Shown here: positions 22,115 through 30,735 of the stretch, piece by piece | Layout of the letters: each line of letters begins with the position of its first letter | Position numbering within the stretch: the stretch's first letter is position 1 | Origin: PVC group bacterium | GTDB lineage: Bacteria > Auribacterota > Erginobacteria > Erginobacterales > Erginobacteraceae | Assembly: GCA_003561965.1 (NCBI GenBank) | Contig: PWXJ01000162.1 | Location: forward strand, 1 to 44,645 | Direction of reading: 5' to 3' | DNA length: 44,645 nt | Notes under the pieces: model-generated | Database searches by the model: none | What the model was told of the DNA's origin: nothing | What the model saw: only the letters and a program-made list of their open reading frames with translations | Program-made: the position numbers and the translations under genes

Positions 22115-23505
22115 TTCCGGGACGCGCCCTTATTGTCTGCGGGTTAGCCCTCGCCCTGCAGGCCGGGTGCGTACCCCGTTCCCTTCCCCCCAACCGTCCG
22201 GGCGGGGGCAAATCCGGCCCCGAAGCCGACCGGCGGCAAGCCTACTTCCATTACGCCCGGGCCGCCTACCACGAATACCACCGGGAATTCGATTCCGCCC
22301 TCGAAGAGTACCAAAGAGCCCTCCGGTACGACCCCGGCTCCTTCGAGGCCGCCCTGAAGATCGGCTCGATCCTGATCAGCCGGGACGAAACCGAGGAGAG
22401 CATCGAGTGGCTGGAAAAGGCCCGGGAGATCAAACCCGGTTCCTTCCGGGCGGTCTTTCTCCTGGCCACCGCGCATTACAAGGCCGGCCGGGAAGATCAA
22501 GCCCTGGCCGGATACCGGGAGGCGAGCCGGATAGCCCCGGAAGAACGGAGTCCCCACCTGCTCTCGGCCGCCATCTACACCCGCCGGGAGGATTACCGGG
22601 CGGCCCTGGAATCCTACCGGAAGGTGATCGAGGCCGACCCCAAACAGCCGGACCCCTGGTTCCGGATGGGGTTGATTTACACCAAGCTCGAGGACCTGCC
22701 CTCGGCGGTCGCGGCCTTCGAGAAAGCCCTGGAACTGGTCCCCGCCTCCCTGGAGGCAAGGCTGGCCCTGGCCCTGGCCTACGACCTCCTCGACGAGAAC
22801 GAGAAGGCGATCGCGGAATACGAGCGGGCCCGGGTCTTCTCGCCCGCCAACGCCACCATCCAACGGCGGTTGGGGGTGCTCTACTACGCCGTCGGTCGGC
22901 ACCGGGACGCGGTCACGGCCTTTCAGCGGCTGGTGGAACTGGAACCGGACGACCCGGAGGCGATGTTCCTGCTCGGAACCGCCCAGCTCCGGGCGAAGAA
23001 CTACCCGGAAGCCATCGCCGCCTACCGGGAAGCCAAGGAAAGGGGCGAAGTCTCCGACCTCCTCCTCTTCCAGCTGGGGGCGGCCCACGAGCGGAACAGC
23101 GACTTTGAAGAAGCGGTCCGCCACTTCGAACGGGCGATCGAACTCAACCCCCGCAACGCCGCCGCCTACAACTACCTGGGATATATGTACGCCGAGCGGG
23201 GGGTCCGCCTCGACGAGGCCCGGGAGCTGATCAAGCGGGCGCTGGAGTTCGAGCCGGACAACGGGGCCTTCATCGACAGCCTGGGCTGGGTCTATTACCA
23301 GCAGGGATACTACGATCGGGCGGTCGAACAGCTGGAGAGGGCGGCCTCGATCATCCCCGACGACCCGATCATCCGCGACCACCTCGGCGACGCCTACGCC
23401 CGGCTGGGCCGGGAGGACGACGCCCGCCGGCAGTGGGAGAAAGCCCTGGGACTCGACCCCGAGAACCCGGAGGAGATCCGGGAAAAGCTGGATGACGGGG
23501 AATGA
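22111..23505 (+). CDS. TPR-repeat lipoprotein
   Basis: The 464-aa product starts with a lipoprotein signal ending LALQAGC, so C20 would be lipidated. About ten tetratricopeptide repeats fill the rest (for example the A-[X]-Y-EKALEL and NPRNAAAYNYLGYMYAERG types). Such TPR lipoproteins act as scaffolds in the periplasm, often for outer-membrane, export or cell-wall complexes. The partner here is unknown. It is translationally coupled to the bS22-like gene and overlaps ispE by 14 nt, an arrangement also seen in other diderm bacteria where a TPR protein precedes ispE. Confidence 0.88.
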   Translation: MIPGRALIVCGLALALQAGCVPRSLPPNRPGGGKSGPEADRRQAYFHYARAAYHEYHREFDSALEEYQRALRYDPGSFEAALKIGSILISRDETEESIEWLEKAREIKPGSFRAVFLLATAHYKAGREDQALAGYREASRIAPEERSPHLLSAAIYTRREDYRAALESYRKVIEADPKQPDPWFRMGLIYTKLEDLPSAVAAFEKALELVPASLEARLALALAYDLLDENEKAIAEYERARVFSPANATIQRRLGVLYYAVGRHRDAVTAFQRLVELEPDDPEAMFLLGTAQLRAKNYPEAIAAYREAKERGEVSDLLLFQLGAAHERNSDFEEAVRHFERAIELNPRNAAAYNYLGYMYAERGVRLDEARELIKRALEFEPDNGAFIDSLGWVYYQQGYYDRAVEQLERAASIIPDDPIIRDHLGDAYARLGREDDARRQWEKALGLDPENPEEIREKLDDGE

Positions 23506-24388
23506 AACAACCGTTCTCTCTCCCTGCAAGCTCAACCTCTTTCTCGACGTGACCGGCCGGAGGCCGGACGGCTACCACGAGGTGGTGACGGTTATCGAAC
23601 CGCTCGACCTCGCCGACCGGCTCCACTTCCGGCCCCGGCGGAAGGGAATCTCGGTCACCACCGACCACCCGGATATCCCCGGGGGGAAAGAGAACATCGT
23701 CTTCCGGGCCGCCCGGCTGCTGGCGGAGACGGCCGGGACGGAGCGAGGGGTCTCGATCCGGATCGAGAAGAACGTCCCCGCGGCGGCCGGACTGGGGGGA
23801 GGATCGGCCGACGCGGCCGCGGCCCTGACGGCCCTCAACGGCCTCTGGGAACTGGGATTGCCGTTGCCGGATCTGTTCGCCCTGGCCGGGCGGCTGGGGT
23901 CGGACGTCCCCTTCTTCCTCAACCCCCGGACCTCGCTCTGGCGGGGACGCGGGGAGCGGGGGGAGCCGCTTCCCCCGGCCCCGCCTTTCTTCGCCGTGCT
24001 GATCAACCCCGCCTTTCCCCTCTCCACCCGCCGGGCCTACGGGGAACTCGGCATCTCCGGCCCGACCCGGCCGCCTCACCGGAAGCTGGAAGAGCTGGTC
24101 GCCGCCCTGGAGCGAGCCGACCTGGGAGCCCTGGAAGGCTCTCTCTACAACCGCTTCCAGGAGATTTTGGCCCCCCGCTACCCCCGGATCCGCCAACTGC
24201 TGGAATTCTTCCGGGGCCGGGGCGCCGCCGCCCTCCTCTCCGGTTCCGGGCCGACCGTGGCCGGCCTGGCGGCCACCGGGGAACGGGCCGGGGAGCTGGC
24301 CGCCGCCGCCCGCGCCGACTTCCCGAAGAACTATCGGGTCGTCGTCGCCTCCAACCGGGGAGAGATTCTGCCCAGGCCCTCGCGGTAA
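23492..24388 (+). CDS. ispE: 4-diphosphocytidyl-2-C-methyl-D-erythritol kinase
   Basis: IspE phosphorylates CDP-ME in the MEP isoprenoid pathway. The 298-aa GHMP kinase has CKLNLFLDVTGRRPDGYHE at the N-terminus, the ATP loop AAAGLGGGSADAAAA (about 90-105) and the C-terminal LLSGSGPTVAGL. The ATG at 23492 lies inside the end of the TPR gene with no strong ribosome site, consistent with coupled translation. ispE followed by a tRNA-Gln and prs/rplY/pth is a widely conserved order. Confidence 0.95.
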   Translation: MTGNETTVLSPCKLNLFLDVTGRRPDGYHEVVTVIEPLDLADRLHFRPRRKGISVTTDHPDIPGGKENIVFRAARLLAETAGTERGVSIRIEKNVPAAAGLGGGSADAAAALTALNGLWELGLPLPDLFALAGRLGSDVPFFLNPRTSLWRGRGERGEPLPPAPPFFAVLINPAFPLSTRRAYGELGISGPTRPPHRKLEELVAALERADLGALEGSLYNRFQEILAPRYPRIRQLLEFFRGRGAAALLSGSGPTVAGLAATGERAGELAAAARADFPKNYRVVVASNRGEILPRPSR

Positions 24389-24412
24389 TCCGATATCGCC
24401 AAAATTATCTTA

Positions 24413-24441
24413 TTGACTCCCTCCGGAGGCTGGGGTAGTGT
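24413..24441 (+). promoter_or_regulatory. Possible promoter ahead of tRNA-Gln
   Basis: TTGACT (24413-24418), 17-bp spacer, TAGTGT (24436-24441). The -35 box is good, the -10 is weak. The tRNA begins about 180 bp further on and the DNA between shows no gene that I trust. Confidence 0.4.
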
Positions 24442-24626
24442 GCTTCCGGCTGGGCCCAGGGTGTCCAAATTTCCGACGAGTCGGACGAGCCGGTCCAGCC
24501 AGGGGTTCCCCGAAAATATGGGGCGAGGCGGGGGAAAAAATCGAAGAGATCCGATAAGCACAGTTTCTGCCCAGGAGGCTTCCGAGCATCGCGTCGCGAG
24601 CCGAACCTCAACCCGCTCCCGTCTTA

Positions 24627-24697
24627 TGCCCGGTGGTGTAATGGTAACACATCGGCCTTTGGAGCCGAGTTTCGAGGTTCGAGTCCTCGCCGGGCAG
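24627..24697 (+). tRNA. tRNA-Gln (anticodon UUG)
   Basis: The 71-nt cloverleaf has acceptor TGCCCGG pairing with CCGGGCA, a D arm (GTGTAATGGTAACAC), an anticodon stem TCGGC/GCCGA with loop CTTTGGA (anticodon TTG), and a T arm CGAGG-TTCGAGT-CCTCG. The discriminator is G. CCA is not encoded (GTCG follows), so it must be added by the tRNA nucleotidyltransferase. Confidence 0.95.
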
Positions 24698-24850
24698 TCG
24701 CCGGTATCCGGGAGGCGGCCGAGTATATCCCGCCGCCGCTCCCGGCCGCCGTACCGGCGGCCTCCCGCCTGACGTTCCTCGTTTCCCTCCGGACGGCACC
24801 CGGTCCGGCCGCGGCCATCGCCGGCCGGCAGCCCGGATCGAATAGTAAAT
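24698..24850. other. Spacer between tRNA-Gln and the IS element, with a hairpin
   Basis: GGCCGCCG (24744-24751) pairs perfectly with CGGCGGCC (24755-24762) around TAC, and a looser outer pairing GGGAGG/CCTCCC surrounds it. There is no T-run. It may end or stabilise the tRNA transcript. I see nothing else here. Confidence 0.4.
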
Positions 24851-24910
24851 TGAGCCTGTTCAATATTATAATGTGTTGATGGCTAAGCACTTACGTAGAC
24901 GATACCGCCA

Positions 24911-25018
24911 AAGTAACTCAAAATACCCCCCAAAATAGGGCTTTTCCCCCCTTAAAGTCCGAAAAATGGCAAAAAGTAACTCAACTTTTAGGTCCCAAAA
25001 TATAGGAAGCAACTCAAC
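24911..25018 (+). repeat. Three AAGYAACTCAA direct repeats inside the IS, upstream of the transposase
   Basis: AAGTAACTCAA (24911-24921), AAGTAACTCAAC (24974-24985) and AAGCAACTCAAC (25007-25018). The first two are each followed by a CCCAAAATA(TA)GG block, so the left end is built from a partly duplicated module. These are candidate transposase or regulator binding sites. Confidence 0.6.
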
Positions 25019-25146
25019 TATTTTACGATTAGCTCCAAACTATGATATTTTGTAAATATAAGCAATATTTGAGGTTAGGGCTTGTACTGCCCTTCCTGTA
25101 TGCTCCTGCAATATTGAACACCAATATTGAACAGGGGGTACAGGCT

Positions 25147-26376
25147 ATGCCTATTATTCGCACTCCACAAGAGAAGGAATTCCTCGAATATTTCCGCAAA
25201 ATCAAGAAGTCTGCTATCCAGAATATTCTATCTCAATACCGTTCTTCAGGCCCGGTCGGATATTCCACTTCACTGATATTGGCACGCATTCTCAAGGTCA
25301 AAGAACGTATATCCTCGGACCGAGAACTCAGCGAAAAACTGGGTAGGATTTCAATCTACCGGCAGGCTATCGGATTACGCCATAATGAAATCCCCGCACA
25401 CAATACTTTCAACACACTCCGTCAACGATTGGGGCCGGAAGGTTTTATTCGCATTCATCAATCCTTTATTCAGCAGGCATACAAGATTGGCCTGCTTACT
25501 CCCCCGATCCAGGGCCTCCCGAAAATGGCAGAAAATAAAATTGTCCTCCTTGGTGATTCAACTTTTCTCAAGGCCGTTGCCAATAGCAAAGGCGAAAAAA
25601 CCGAAGACGGAAAATGGTTGTTTACTGATGACAGTATCGCCTTTGGAAAACCACACCATAAGCATAAATATCCTGTTGGCCATCGAGCTCATACCCTTGT
25701 GTCCATCAGTGGCATCCCTATGGTCAGCTTACTTGCTCCTGCCAACGAAAGTGACCAAGCCTATGTTATGCCGCTCTTAAACACAACTCTACGTCGATAT
25801 CCAGAACTCCCCTTCGTCGCCGTAATCCTCGACGCCGGGTATGACGCGGAAGATTTTCACCGGGATATTTATACCCAACTAAATCTCTTGCCGATCATCA
25901 TTCGCCACCCATCTATGAAGTGGGGGAAAAATTTCAGTGATGTTGGTACCCCACTTTGTCCCTTTGGGTATGCTACCCGACGGCGGGGAATTGAATACAA
26001 TCACAAACGGACTAAATTTGCGTGTTATCATGCTTGTCACGATGACTCTCAAAAACTTCTTTTCTCCTGCAAACACCAACAATCAAAGAGCCGATTCGGC
26101 TGGATGACTTACACCTACTTCAAGGATAGTTATCGGCGCTATGGTCCGGCAGTCCCGGGCTCAAGAATCTATAATCACCTGAAAAAGTTTCGCACTGGCA
26201 TTGAGCGTTATTATGGTTTGACTAAAGAAAATCGATATCATATGGAGTTTAACAATACTTATAAAGGCCACGATAATGTAATGATCCATGTGATTGAACA
26301 CGACATTGTGGCCACCTTGGATATCATTTTTGAGCACTCGAAAACCGGCAAGTGGAGTGACGTTCTCAACGTCTAA
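25147..26376 (+). CDS. DDE transposase of the insertion sequence
   Basis: From ATG 25147 the product is 409 aa, starting MPIIRTPQEKEFLEYFRKI. The track's start at 25042 adds 35 residues (MIFCKYKQYLRLG...) that look non-conserved; both are possible, and GGGGG upstream of 25147 could serve as a ribosome site. Likely catalytic residues are D in VLLGDSTFL, D in VILDAGYDAEDF and E in RTGIERYYGLTKENR, the last being the typical IS4/IS5-superfamily E-region. A Cys-rich patch (FACYHACHDD, FSCKHQ) may bind zinc. The gene is intact, so the element may be active. Confidence 0.85.
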   Translation: MPIIRTPQEKEFLEYFRKIKKSAIQNILSQYRSSGPVGYSTSLILARILKVKERISSDRELSEKLGRISIYRQAIGLRHNEIPAHNTFNTLRQRLGPEGFIRIHQSFIQQAYKIGLLTPPIQGLPKMAENKIVLLGDSTFLKAVANSKGEKTEDGKWLFTDDSIAFGKPHHKHKYPVGHRAHTLVSISGIPMVSLLAPANESDQAYVMPLLNTTLRRYPELPFVAVILDAGYDAEDFHRDIYTQLNLLPIIIRHPSMKWGKNFSDVGTPLCPFGYATRRRGIEYNHKRTKFACYHACHDDSQKLLFSCKHQQSKSRFGWMTYTYFKDSYRRYGPAVPGSRIYNHLKKFRTGIERYYGLTKENRYHMEFNNTYKGHDNVMIHVIEHDIVATLDIIFEHSKTGKWSDVLNV

Positions 26377-26455
26377 TATTGAACAGGCTCAAATTCCCGG
26401 CACCGGGATCAAGATCTTCCGATGTCCTGAATAATCGCTGGAGCCAAGAGGAGAT

Positions 26456-27475
26456 ATGATAAATCACAAGCTGATGCTGTTCGCGGGCAACTCCAACCCG
26501 GTCCTGGCCGGGAAGATCGCCCGGTACCTGAACGCGTCCCTGAGCGACGCCCTGGTCGGCCGCTTCCCGGAAGGGGAGGTGGCGGTGGAGATCCACGAAC
26601 ACGTCCGGGGGGCGGATGTCTTTTTGATCCAGGGGACCTCGCCGCCGCCCAACGACAACCTGATGGAGCTGCTGATTATGACCGACGCCCTGAGCCGGGC
26701 TTCGGCTTCCCGGATCACCGCGGTGGTTCCCTTCTTCGGCTACGGCCGCCAGGACCGGAAGAACCGCCCCGGGGTCCCGATCACCGCCAAGCTGGTCGCC
26801 AACCTCCTGACCGCCGCCGGGGCCGACCGGATGCTGACCATCGACCTCCACGCCGCCCAGATCCAGGGCTTCTTCGATATCCCGGTCGACCACCTCTACG
26901 CCGCCCCGGTCCTGGTCAAGCACCTGAAAAAGGTCTTCCCCCCCGCCCGGCGCAAACGGCTGACCATCGTCTCCCCGGACGTCGGCGGGATCAAGGTGGC
27001 CGACCACTTCGCCCGCGACTTCCAGTGCCCCCTGGCGATCGTCGACAAGCGGAGGATGGGAAACTCCCGGGCCGAGGTCCAGAACGTGATCGGGGACGTG
27101 ACCGGCCGGGATATCCTGATCGTCGACGATATGATCTCGACCGGCGGCTCGCTGGCCGCCGCCGGGCAGATCCTGAAGTCGCGGGGGGCCCGGGAGATCT
27201 ACGCCGTGGTCACCCACCCGGTCCTGCCGGAAGGCGCGGTCGGAAACGTCGAACGGTCGCCGCTGAAGACCCTCTGGGTCAGCGACACCATCCCCCTCTC
27301 CCCCGAGGCCGCCGGCTCAAGGAAGATCAAGGTGATCTCGGTGGCCGATCTGCTGGGGGAGGCGATCAAGCGGATCCACGCCGATACCCCGGTCAGCATT
27401 CTGTTCGAATATTCGGAAGACCGCCGGCCGCCAGGAAAAGCCGGGGGGAAAACCGCTCGAAAAAAGAAGAACTGA
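26456..27475 (+). CDS. prs: Ribose-phosphate pyrophosphokinase (PRPP synthetase)
   Basis: Prs makes PRPP from ribose 5-phosphate and ATP for purine, pyrimidine, histidine and tryptophan synthesis. The 339-aa class I enzyme shows FGYGRQDRKNRPG, TIDLHAAQIQGFFDIP and the PRPP loop VDDMISTGGS. It has a basic C-terminal extension of about 20 residues (PPGKAGGKTARKKKN) beyond the usual end. GAGGAG precedes the ATG. The IS right end is 64 bp upstream, so native transcription from the ispE side is probably interrupted, and expression may depend on an IS or local promoter. Confidence 0.96.
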   Translation: MINHKLMLFAGNSNPVLAGKIARYLNASLSDALVGRFPEGEVAVEIHEHVRGADVFLIQGTSPPPNDNLMELLIMTDALSRASASRITAVVPFFGYGRQDRKNRPGVPITAKLVANLLTAAGADRMLTIDLHAAQIQGFFDIPVDHLYAAPVLVKHLKKVFPPARRKRLTIVSPDVGGIKVADHFARDFQCPLAIVDKRRMGNSRAEVQNVIGDVTGRDILIVDDMISTGGSLAAAGQILKSRGAREIYAVVTHPVLPEGAVGNVERSPLKTLWVSDTIPLSPEAAGSRKIKVISVADLLGEAIKRIHADTPVSILFEYSEDRRPPGKAGGKTARKKKN

Positions 27476-27527
27476 TTTTCGGCACCCGGCCTCCGGGCCG
27501 GAAAAATATATCCAAGGAGACTCAGCT

Positions 27528-28232
27528 ATGGCCCAGCTCACCATACCCGCCCAACAACGCTCCGGGATCGGGGGTAACCACCCCCGGCGGCTCCGGAAAG
27601 GGGGAATGATCCCGGCCGTCCTTTACGGCGGCGGCGAAGCGGCGATCTCCCTGGCCCTGGACCAGGCCCGGATTAAGAAGGAATCCGGGATACTCCACGA
27701 AAACCAGGTCGTCTCCCTGGAGATCGAGGGCGGCGGGGACAACCGGCCCCGCTCGGCGATCGTCAAGGATATCCAGGTCGATCATATCTCCGGGGCTTTC
27801 CTCCATATCGATTTCCAGCAGATCTCCCTGACCGAAAAACTGGATACCACCGTCGAAGTCGAGGCGGTCGGGGACCCGGTCGGGGTCACCCGGGACGGGG
27901 GCATCCTGGAACACACCCTCCGGGAAATCGAGATCCGCTGTCTGCCGGCCGACATCCCCGAGGTGATCGAGGTCGATGTCTCGGCGCTGGAGATCGGAGA
28001 CTCCGTCCACGTCGGGGACATCCGGCTCGAGGAAGGGATCGAGGTCCTGACCGAACCCGAACTCAGCGTCTTCACCATCGCCGCCCCGATCAGCGAGGAA
28101 GAGGCCGAGGCACTGGAAGCCGCCGCCGCCGAGGTTCCCGGGGAGCCGGAGGTCACCGAAGAGGCTGAAGAAGCGGCCGGGGAAGAAACAGAAACAGAAA
28201 AAGAAAAAGAAGAAGAGGAAAGGGTTGAGTAA
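27528..28232 (+). CDS. rplY: 50S ribosomal protein L25/CTC, long form
   Basis: The 234-aa protein binds 5S rRNA through its N-terminal L25 domain (about 1-95; GNHPRRLRKGGMIPAVLYGG) and has the C-terminal TL5/CTC beta domain (about 98-185; EVEAVGDPVGV, EIRCLPADIPEVIEVDV). It ends in an acidic Glu-rich tail (TEEAEEAAGEETETEKEKEE). It follows prs by 52 nt and precedes pth, the standard order. CCAAGGAG provides the ribosome site. Confidence 0.95.
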   Translation: MAQLTIPAQQRSGIGGNHPRRLRKGGMIPAVLYGGGEAAISLALDQARIKKESGILHENQVVSLEIEGGGDNRPRSAIVKDIQVDHISGAFLHIDFQQISLTEKLDTTVEVEAVGDPVGVTRDGGILEHTLREIEIRCLPADIPEVIEVDVSALEIGDSVHVGDIRLEEGIEVLTEPELSVFTIAAPISEEEAEALEAAAAEVPGEPEVTEEAEEAAGEETETEKEKEEEERVE

Positions 28233-28301
28233 ACCCGGCGCGGGCCCGGCCCGGATCAGGACCCCGGGCCCCCTGGCCGGCGGCCGGAAGGAGAAAGAGA
28301 T

Positions 28302-28883
28302 TTGCGGGTCGTAGTCGGACTGGGCAACCCGGGCCTCCGGTACCGGGGAACCCGCCACAACCTGGGGTTTCGGGTCCTCGACCGACTGGCAGAGGAGGCG
28401 GGGACCGGCTGGAAGAAAAAACGGCTATTTCCAGCCTGGATCGGCCGCCGGGGAAACCTGATCCTGGTCAAGCCCGCCACCTACGTGAACCTGAGCGGGG
28501 GGGCGGTCCGGGCGGTGCTCGATTATTTCCGCCTCTCCGCGGGGGAACTTCTGGTGGTGGTGGATGACGTCAATCTGCCGGCGGGGACGATCCGGATCCG
28601 GGCCGGGGGCGGGGCCGGGGGACACCACGGGCTGGAGTCGATCATCCGGGCGCTGTCCACCAGGGATTTCGCCCGGCTCCGGATCGGGGTCGGCGGGGGA
28701 AAGCTGTCCGACCTGACGGGCCACGTACTTTCCCGGCCGGGAAAAAAGGACAACGCCCTCTTCCGGCGGGCCGTGACCGAGGCCGGTGCCGCGGTCGAGG
28801 TCATTGCAACCGAAGGGGTGGAGGCGGCGATGAATAGATTCAACAAAAAACAATCCGACACCAACGAGGAGGTCGCAGATTGA
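28302..28883 (+). CDS. pth: Peptidyl-tRNA hydrolase
   Basis: Pth frees tRNA from peptidyl-tRNA dropped by ribosomes. The 193-aa product has VVGLGNPGLRYRGTRHNLGF (catalytic His in TRHN), YVNLSGGAV, VVVDDVNLPAG and GGAGGHHGLESI. The start is TTG 28302: AAGGAG lies 8 nt upstream and the conserved VVGLGNPG follows at once, leaving no room for another start. Its stop overlaps the rpsF start. Confidence 0.95.
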   Translation: MRVVVGLGNPGLRYRGTRHNLGFRVLDRLAEEAGTGWKKKRLFPAWIGRRGNLILVKPATYVNLSGGAVRAVLDYFRLSAGELLVVVDDVNLPAGTIRIRAGGGAGGHHGLESIIRALSTRDFARLRIGVGGGKLSDLTGHVLSRPGKKDNALFRRAVTEAGAAVEVIATEGVEAAMNRFNKKQSDTNEEVAD

Positions 28884-29305
28884 ACCGGTACGAGATGGTC
28901 AATATCATTGACGTTAACTGGGGGGAGGGCGAGACCGCCCCGGCCCAGAAAATGATCTCGGAGGAGATCGCCAGAGCCGGGGGGACCGTGGAAGATATCG
29001 GTTCGATGGGCCGGAGGCGCCTCGCCTACCCGATCGACCGCAAGAAGGACGGGATCTACATAGTCTCTCATTTCCTCCACTCCCCGGAGGGAGTGGTTCC
29101 GCTCCGGGACAGCCTGAAACTGAACCCGGCCGTGATCCGGACCCTCCTGGTCCGCTACCGGGGACAGCCGGGGGCCATACCCCGGGAGGAAGTTCCGAAA
29201 AAAGAGGAGCCGGCGGCGGAGGAGGAGACCGGTCCGGAGAAAGCCGGACCGGCCGAGGATAACACGGAGAAAGAATCCCAGGCCGCCCGGACCCCGGAGA
29301 AATAA
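28880..29305 (+). CDS. rpsF: 30S ribosomal protein S6 with acidic C-terminal extension
   Basis: S6 pairs with S18 on the small-subunit platform. The 141-aa product starts MNRYEMVNIIDVNWGEGE and has the S6 core to about residue 95 (MGRRRLAYPIDRKKDGIYIV; LLVRYRG). A Pro/Glu-rich tail of about 45 residues follows (PREEVPKKEEPAAEEETG). The start is TTG at 28880, overlapping the pth stop (TTGA), with AGGAGG 7 nt upstream. Since it abuts pth, there is no room for the S6:S18-binding leader RNA known in other bacteria. Confidence 0.94.
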   Translation: MNRYEMVNIIDVNWGEGETAPAQKMISEEIARAGGTVEDIGSMGRRRLAYPIDRKKDGIYIVSHFLHSPEGVVPLRDSLKLNPAVIRTLLVRYRGQPGAIPREEVPKKEEPAAEEETGPEKAGPAEDNTEKESQAARTPEK

Positions 29306-29387
29306 CCCCGGCGGACCGGAAGGCAACCATAACCCGCGCGGCTGACCCGCCCGGAGACGGCGGGGGCAGACGGCAAGGAGGTGTGAT

Positions 29388-29849
29388 ATGGTCAGTGTGA
29401 ACAGCGTTATTTTAGGGGGAAACCTCACCCGGGACCCCGAGGTCCGCTACACCCCGCAGGGAACCGCGGTAGCCAAGCTCGGCCTGGCGGTCAACCAGGT
29501 TTACCGGACCCGGGACGGCGAGAAGAAAGAGGACGTCTGCTTTGTCGATGTCGAGGTCTGGGCCCGGCAGGCGGAGACCTGCGGCGAATACCTGAAGAAG
29601 GGACGGGCGGTCCTGGTCGAGGGAACCCTGAAGCTCGACACCTGGTCGGACAAGGAGACCGGGCAGAAGCGGTCCCGGCACAAGGTCCGGGCCCGGAGGG
29701 TCCATTTCCTCGGCGGACCGGGCGGGGAGAGCCGCCGGGATTCGAGTGACGCCGCTCCCTCCCCGGCCCCTTACGAAGTCAACTTTCCCCCGGAACCCTC
29801 TTCCTTCAGCCCGGATTCGGACGGGGAAGACGAACTGCCACCATTTTAA
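29388..29849 (+). CDS. ssb: Single-stranded DNA-binding protein
   Basis: The 153-aa SSB has the OB fold (VNSVILGGNLTRDPEVRYTPQGTAVAKLGLAV; FVDVEVWARQAETCGEYLKKG) to about residue 108. A disordered linker and the acidic protein-docking tip GEDELPPF follow. It coats single-stranded DNA at forks. AAGGAGGTG precedes the ATG. It sits between rpsF and rpsR as in most bacteria. Confidence 0.96.
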   Translation: MVSVNSVILGGNLTRDPEVRYTPQGTAVAKLGLAVNQVYRTRDGEKKEDVCFVDVEVWARQAETCGEYLKKGRAVLVEGTLKLDTWSDKETGQKRSRHKVRARRVHFLGGPGGESRRDSSDAAPSPAPYEVNFPPEPSSFSPDSDGEDELPPF

Positions 29850-29864
29850 ACCAAGGAGACACCG

Positions 29865-30125
29865 ATGCCGACCGCCAGAAGAAAATCCGGGTCCCGGAGG
29901 TCCCGGAAAAAGTCTTTTCACCCCAGGAAGCCCTGCCGCTTCTGTCAGAAAGATACCCCGCGGATTGACTACAAGGACGTGGATACCCTCCGCCAGTTTG
30001 TCACCGACCGGGGCAAGATGCTCTCCCGGCGGATAACCGGGGTCTGCGCCCGCCACCAGCGCGGGTTGAGCCGGGAGATCAAGAAAGCCCGTTACATCGC
30101 CCTCCTCCCCTTCCTGGAGGATTGA
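29865..30125 (+). CDS. rpsR: 30S ribosomal protein S18 (cysteine-containing)
   Basis: The 86-aa product [16 protein letters not shown]... has KPCRFCQKD and [12 protein letters not shown], giving CXXC plus one further Cys, the zinc-type variant. It ends with the S18 core [22 protein letters not shown] precedes the ATG, 15 nt after ssb stops. Confidence 0.95.
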   Translation: MPTARRKSGSRRSRKKSFHPRKPCRFCQKDTPRIDYKDVDTLRQFVTDRGKMLSRRITGVCARHQRGLSREIKKARYIALLPFLED

Positions 30126-30192
30126 ACAAACCCGTAAACCGGAACCCAGCCCCGCCCGGGAATCAACGAAACCGAAGGGAGTCGATTAATTT

Positions 30193-30636
30193 ATGAAGGT
30201 GATACTGACCAAAGACCACCCCACCCTGGGAGAAGAAGGTACGATCCTCGAAGTCGCCCCCGGCTACGGGCGGAACTTCCTCCTCCCCCGGGGGTTGGCC
30301 TACCCGGCCACCGGGCACCACATCGCCCTGATCGAGCAGGCCCGGGAGAAGAAGAAACGCCGGGAAGAAGAGCGGCTGGTCAAGGCCCGGGAGATGGCGA
30401 CCCGGATGAACGAAGCCTCCTGCACGATTACCGTCGCCGCCGGGGAAGGCGACACCCTGTACGGGTCGGTGACCGCGGCGATGATCGCCGAGGCCCTGGC
30501 CGGGGAGGGGTTCGCGGTGGATAAAGACCAGGTCGAGCTGGAAGCCCCGATCAAGAAACTGGGGATCTACACCGTCCCGGTCTCCCCGGGACCGGAGATC
30601 ACCGCCCAGGTCAAGGTCTGGGTGGTTAAGGAATAG
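30193..30636 (+). CDS. rplI: 50S ribosomal protein L9
   Basis: The 147-aa product begins MKVILTKDHPTLGEEGTILEVAPGYGRNFL, the N-terminal L9 signature. It has the long connecting helix (about 42-75) and the C-terminal domain ending LGIYTVPVSPGPEITAQVKVWV. L9 binds 23S rRNA domain V near the L1 stalk. Confidence 0.96.
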   Translation: MKVILTKDHPTLGEEGTILEVAPGYGRNFLLPRGLAYPATGHHIALIEQAREKKKRREEERLVKAREMATRMNEASCTITVAAGEGDTLYGSVTAAMIAEALAGEGFAVDKDQVELEAPIKKLGIYTVPVSPGPEITAQVKVWVVKE

Positions 30637-30639
30637 GAA

Positions 30640-30674
30640 GTAGGCAGTAGGCAGTGGGGAGTGGGCAGTGGGGA
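30640..30674 (+). repeat. Heptamer repeat GTRGGSA between rplI and dnaB
   Basis: Five 7-mers: GTAGGCA, GTAGGCA, GTGGGGA, GTGGGCA, GTGGGGA, starting 4 nt after the rplI stop. Confidence 0.85.
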
Positions 30675-30735
30675 GCGATGATTACGAGGGCGGGGGACTG
30701 ATCAGGATAATCCGTGTAATCAGGTGACCTTAATA

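Larger units (their letters stand above)
24851..26391 (+). mobile_element. Complete insertion sequence, about 1.54 kb
   Basis: Perfect 18-bp terminal inverted repeats (TGAGCCTGTTCAATATTA at 24851-24868 and its complement at 26374-26391) enclose one transposase gene. The flanks carry AAT on both sides (24848-24850 and 26392-26394), a likely 3-bp target duplication. The element is clearly richer in A and T than the surroundings and differs in codon use, a sign of recent arrival. The transposase stop lies within the right terminal repeat. It inserted between tRNA-Gln and prs. Family is DDE type; I cannot name the IS group from sequence alone. Confidence 0.9.

Noticed and set aside
24331-24611. 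Minus-strand ORFs between ispE and tRNA-Gln
   Set aside because: Short, without family features, overlapping ispE; treated as chance ORFs.
28780-28880. S6:S18 leader RNA ahead of rpsF
   Set aside because: rpsF overlaps the end of pth, leaving no untranslated leader to hold the motif.
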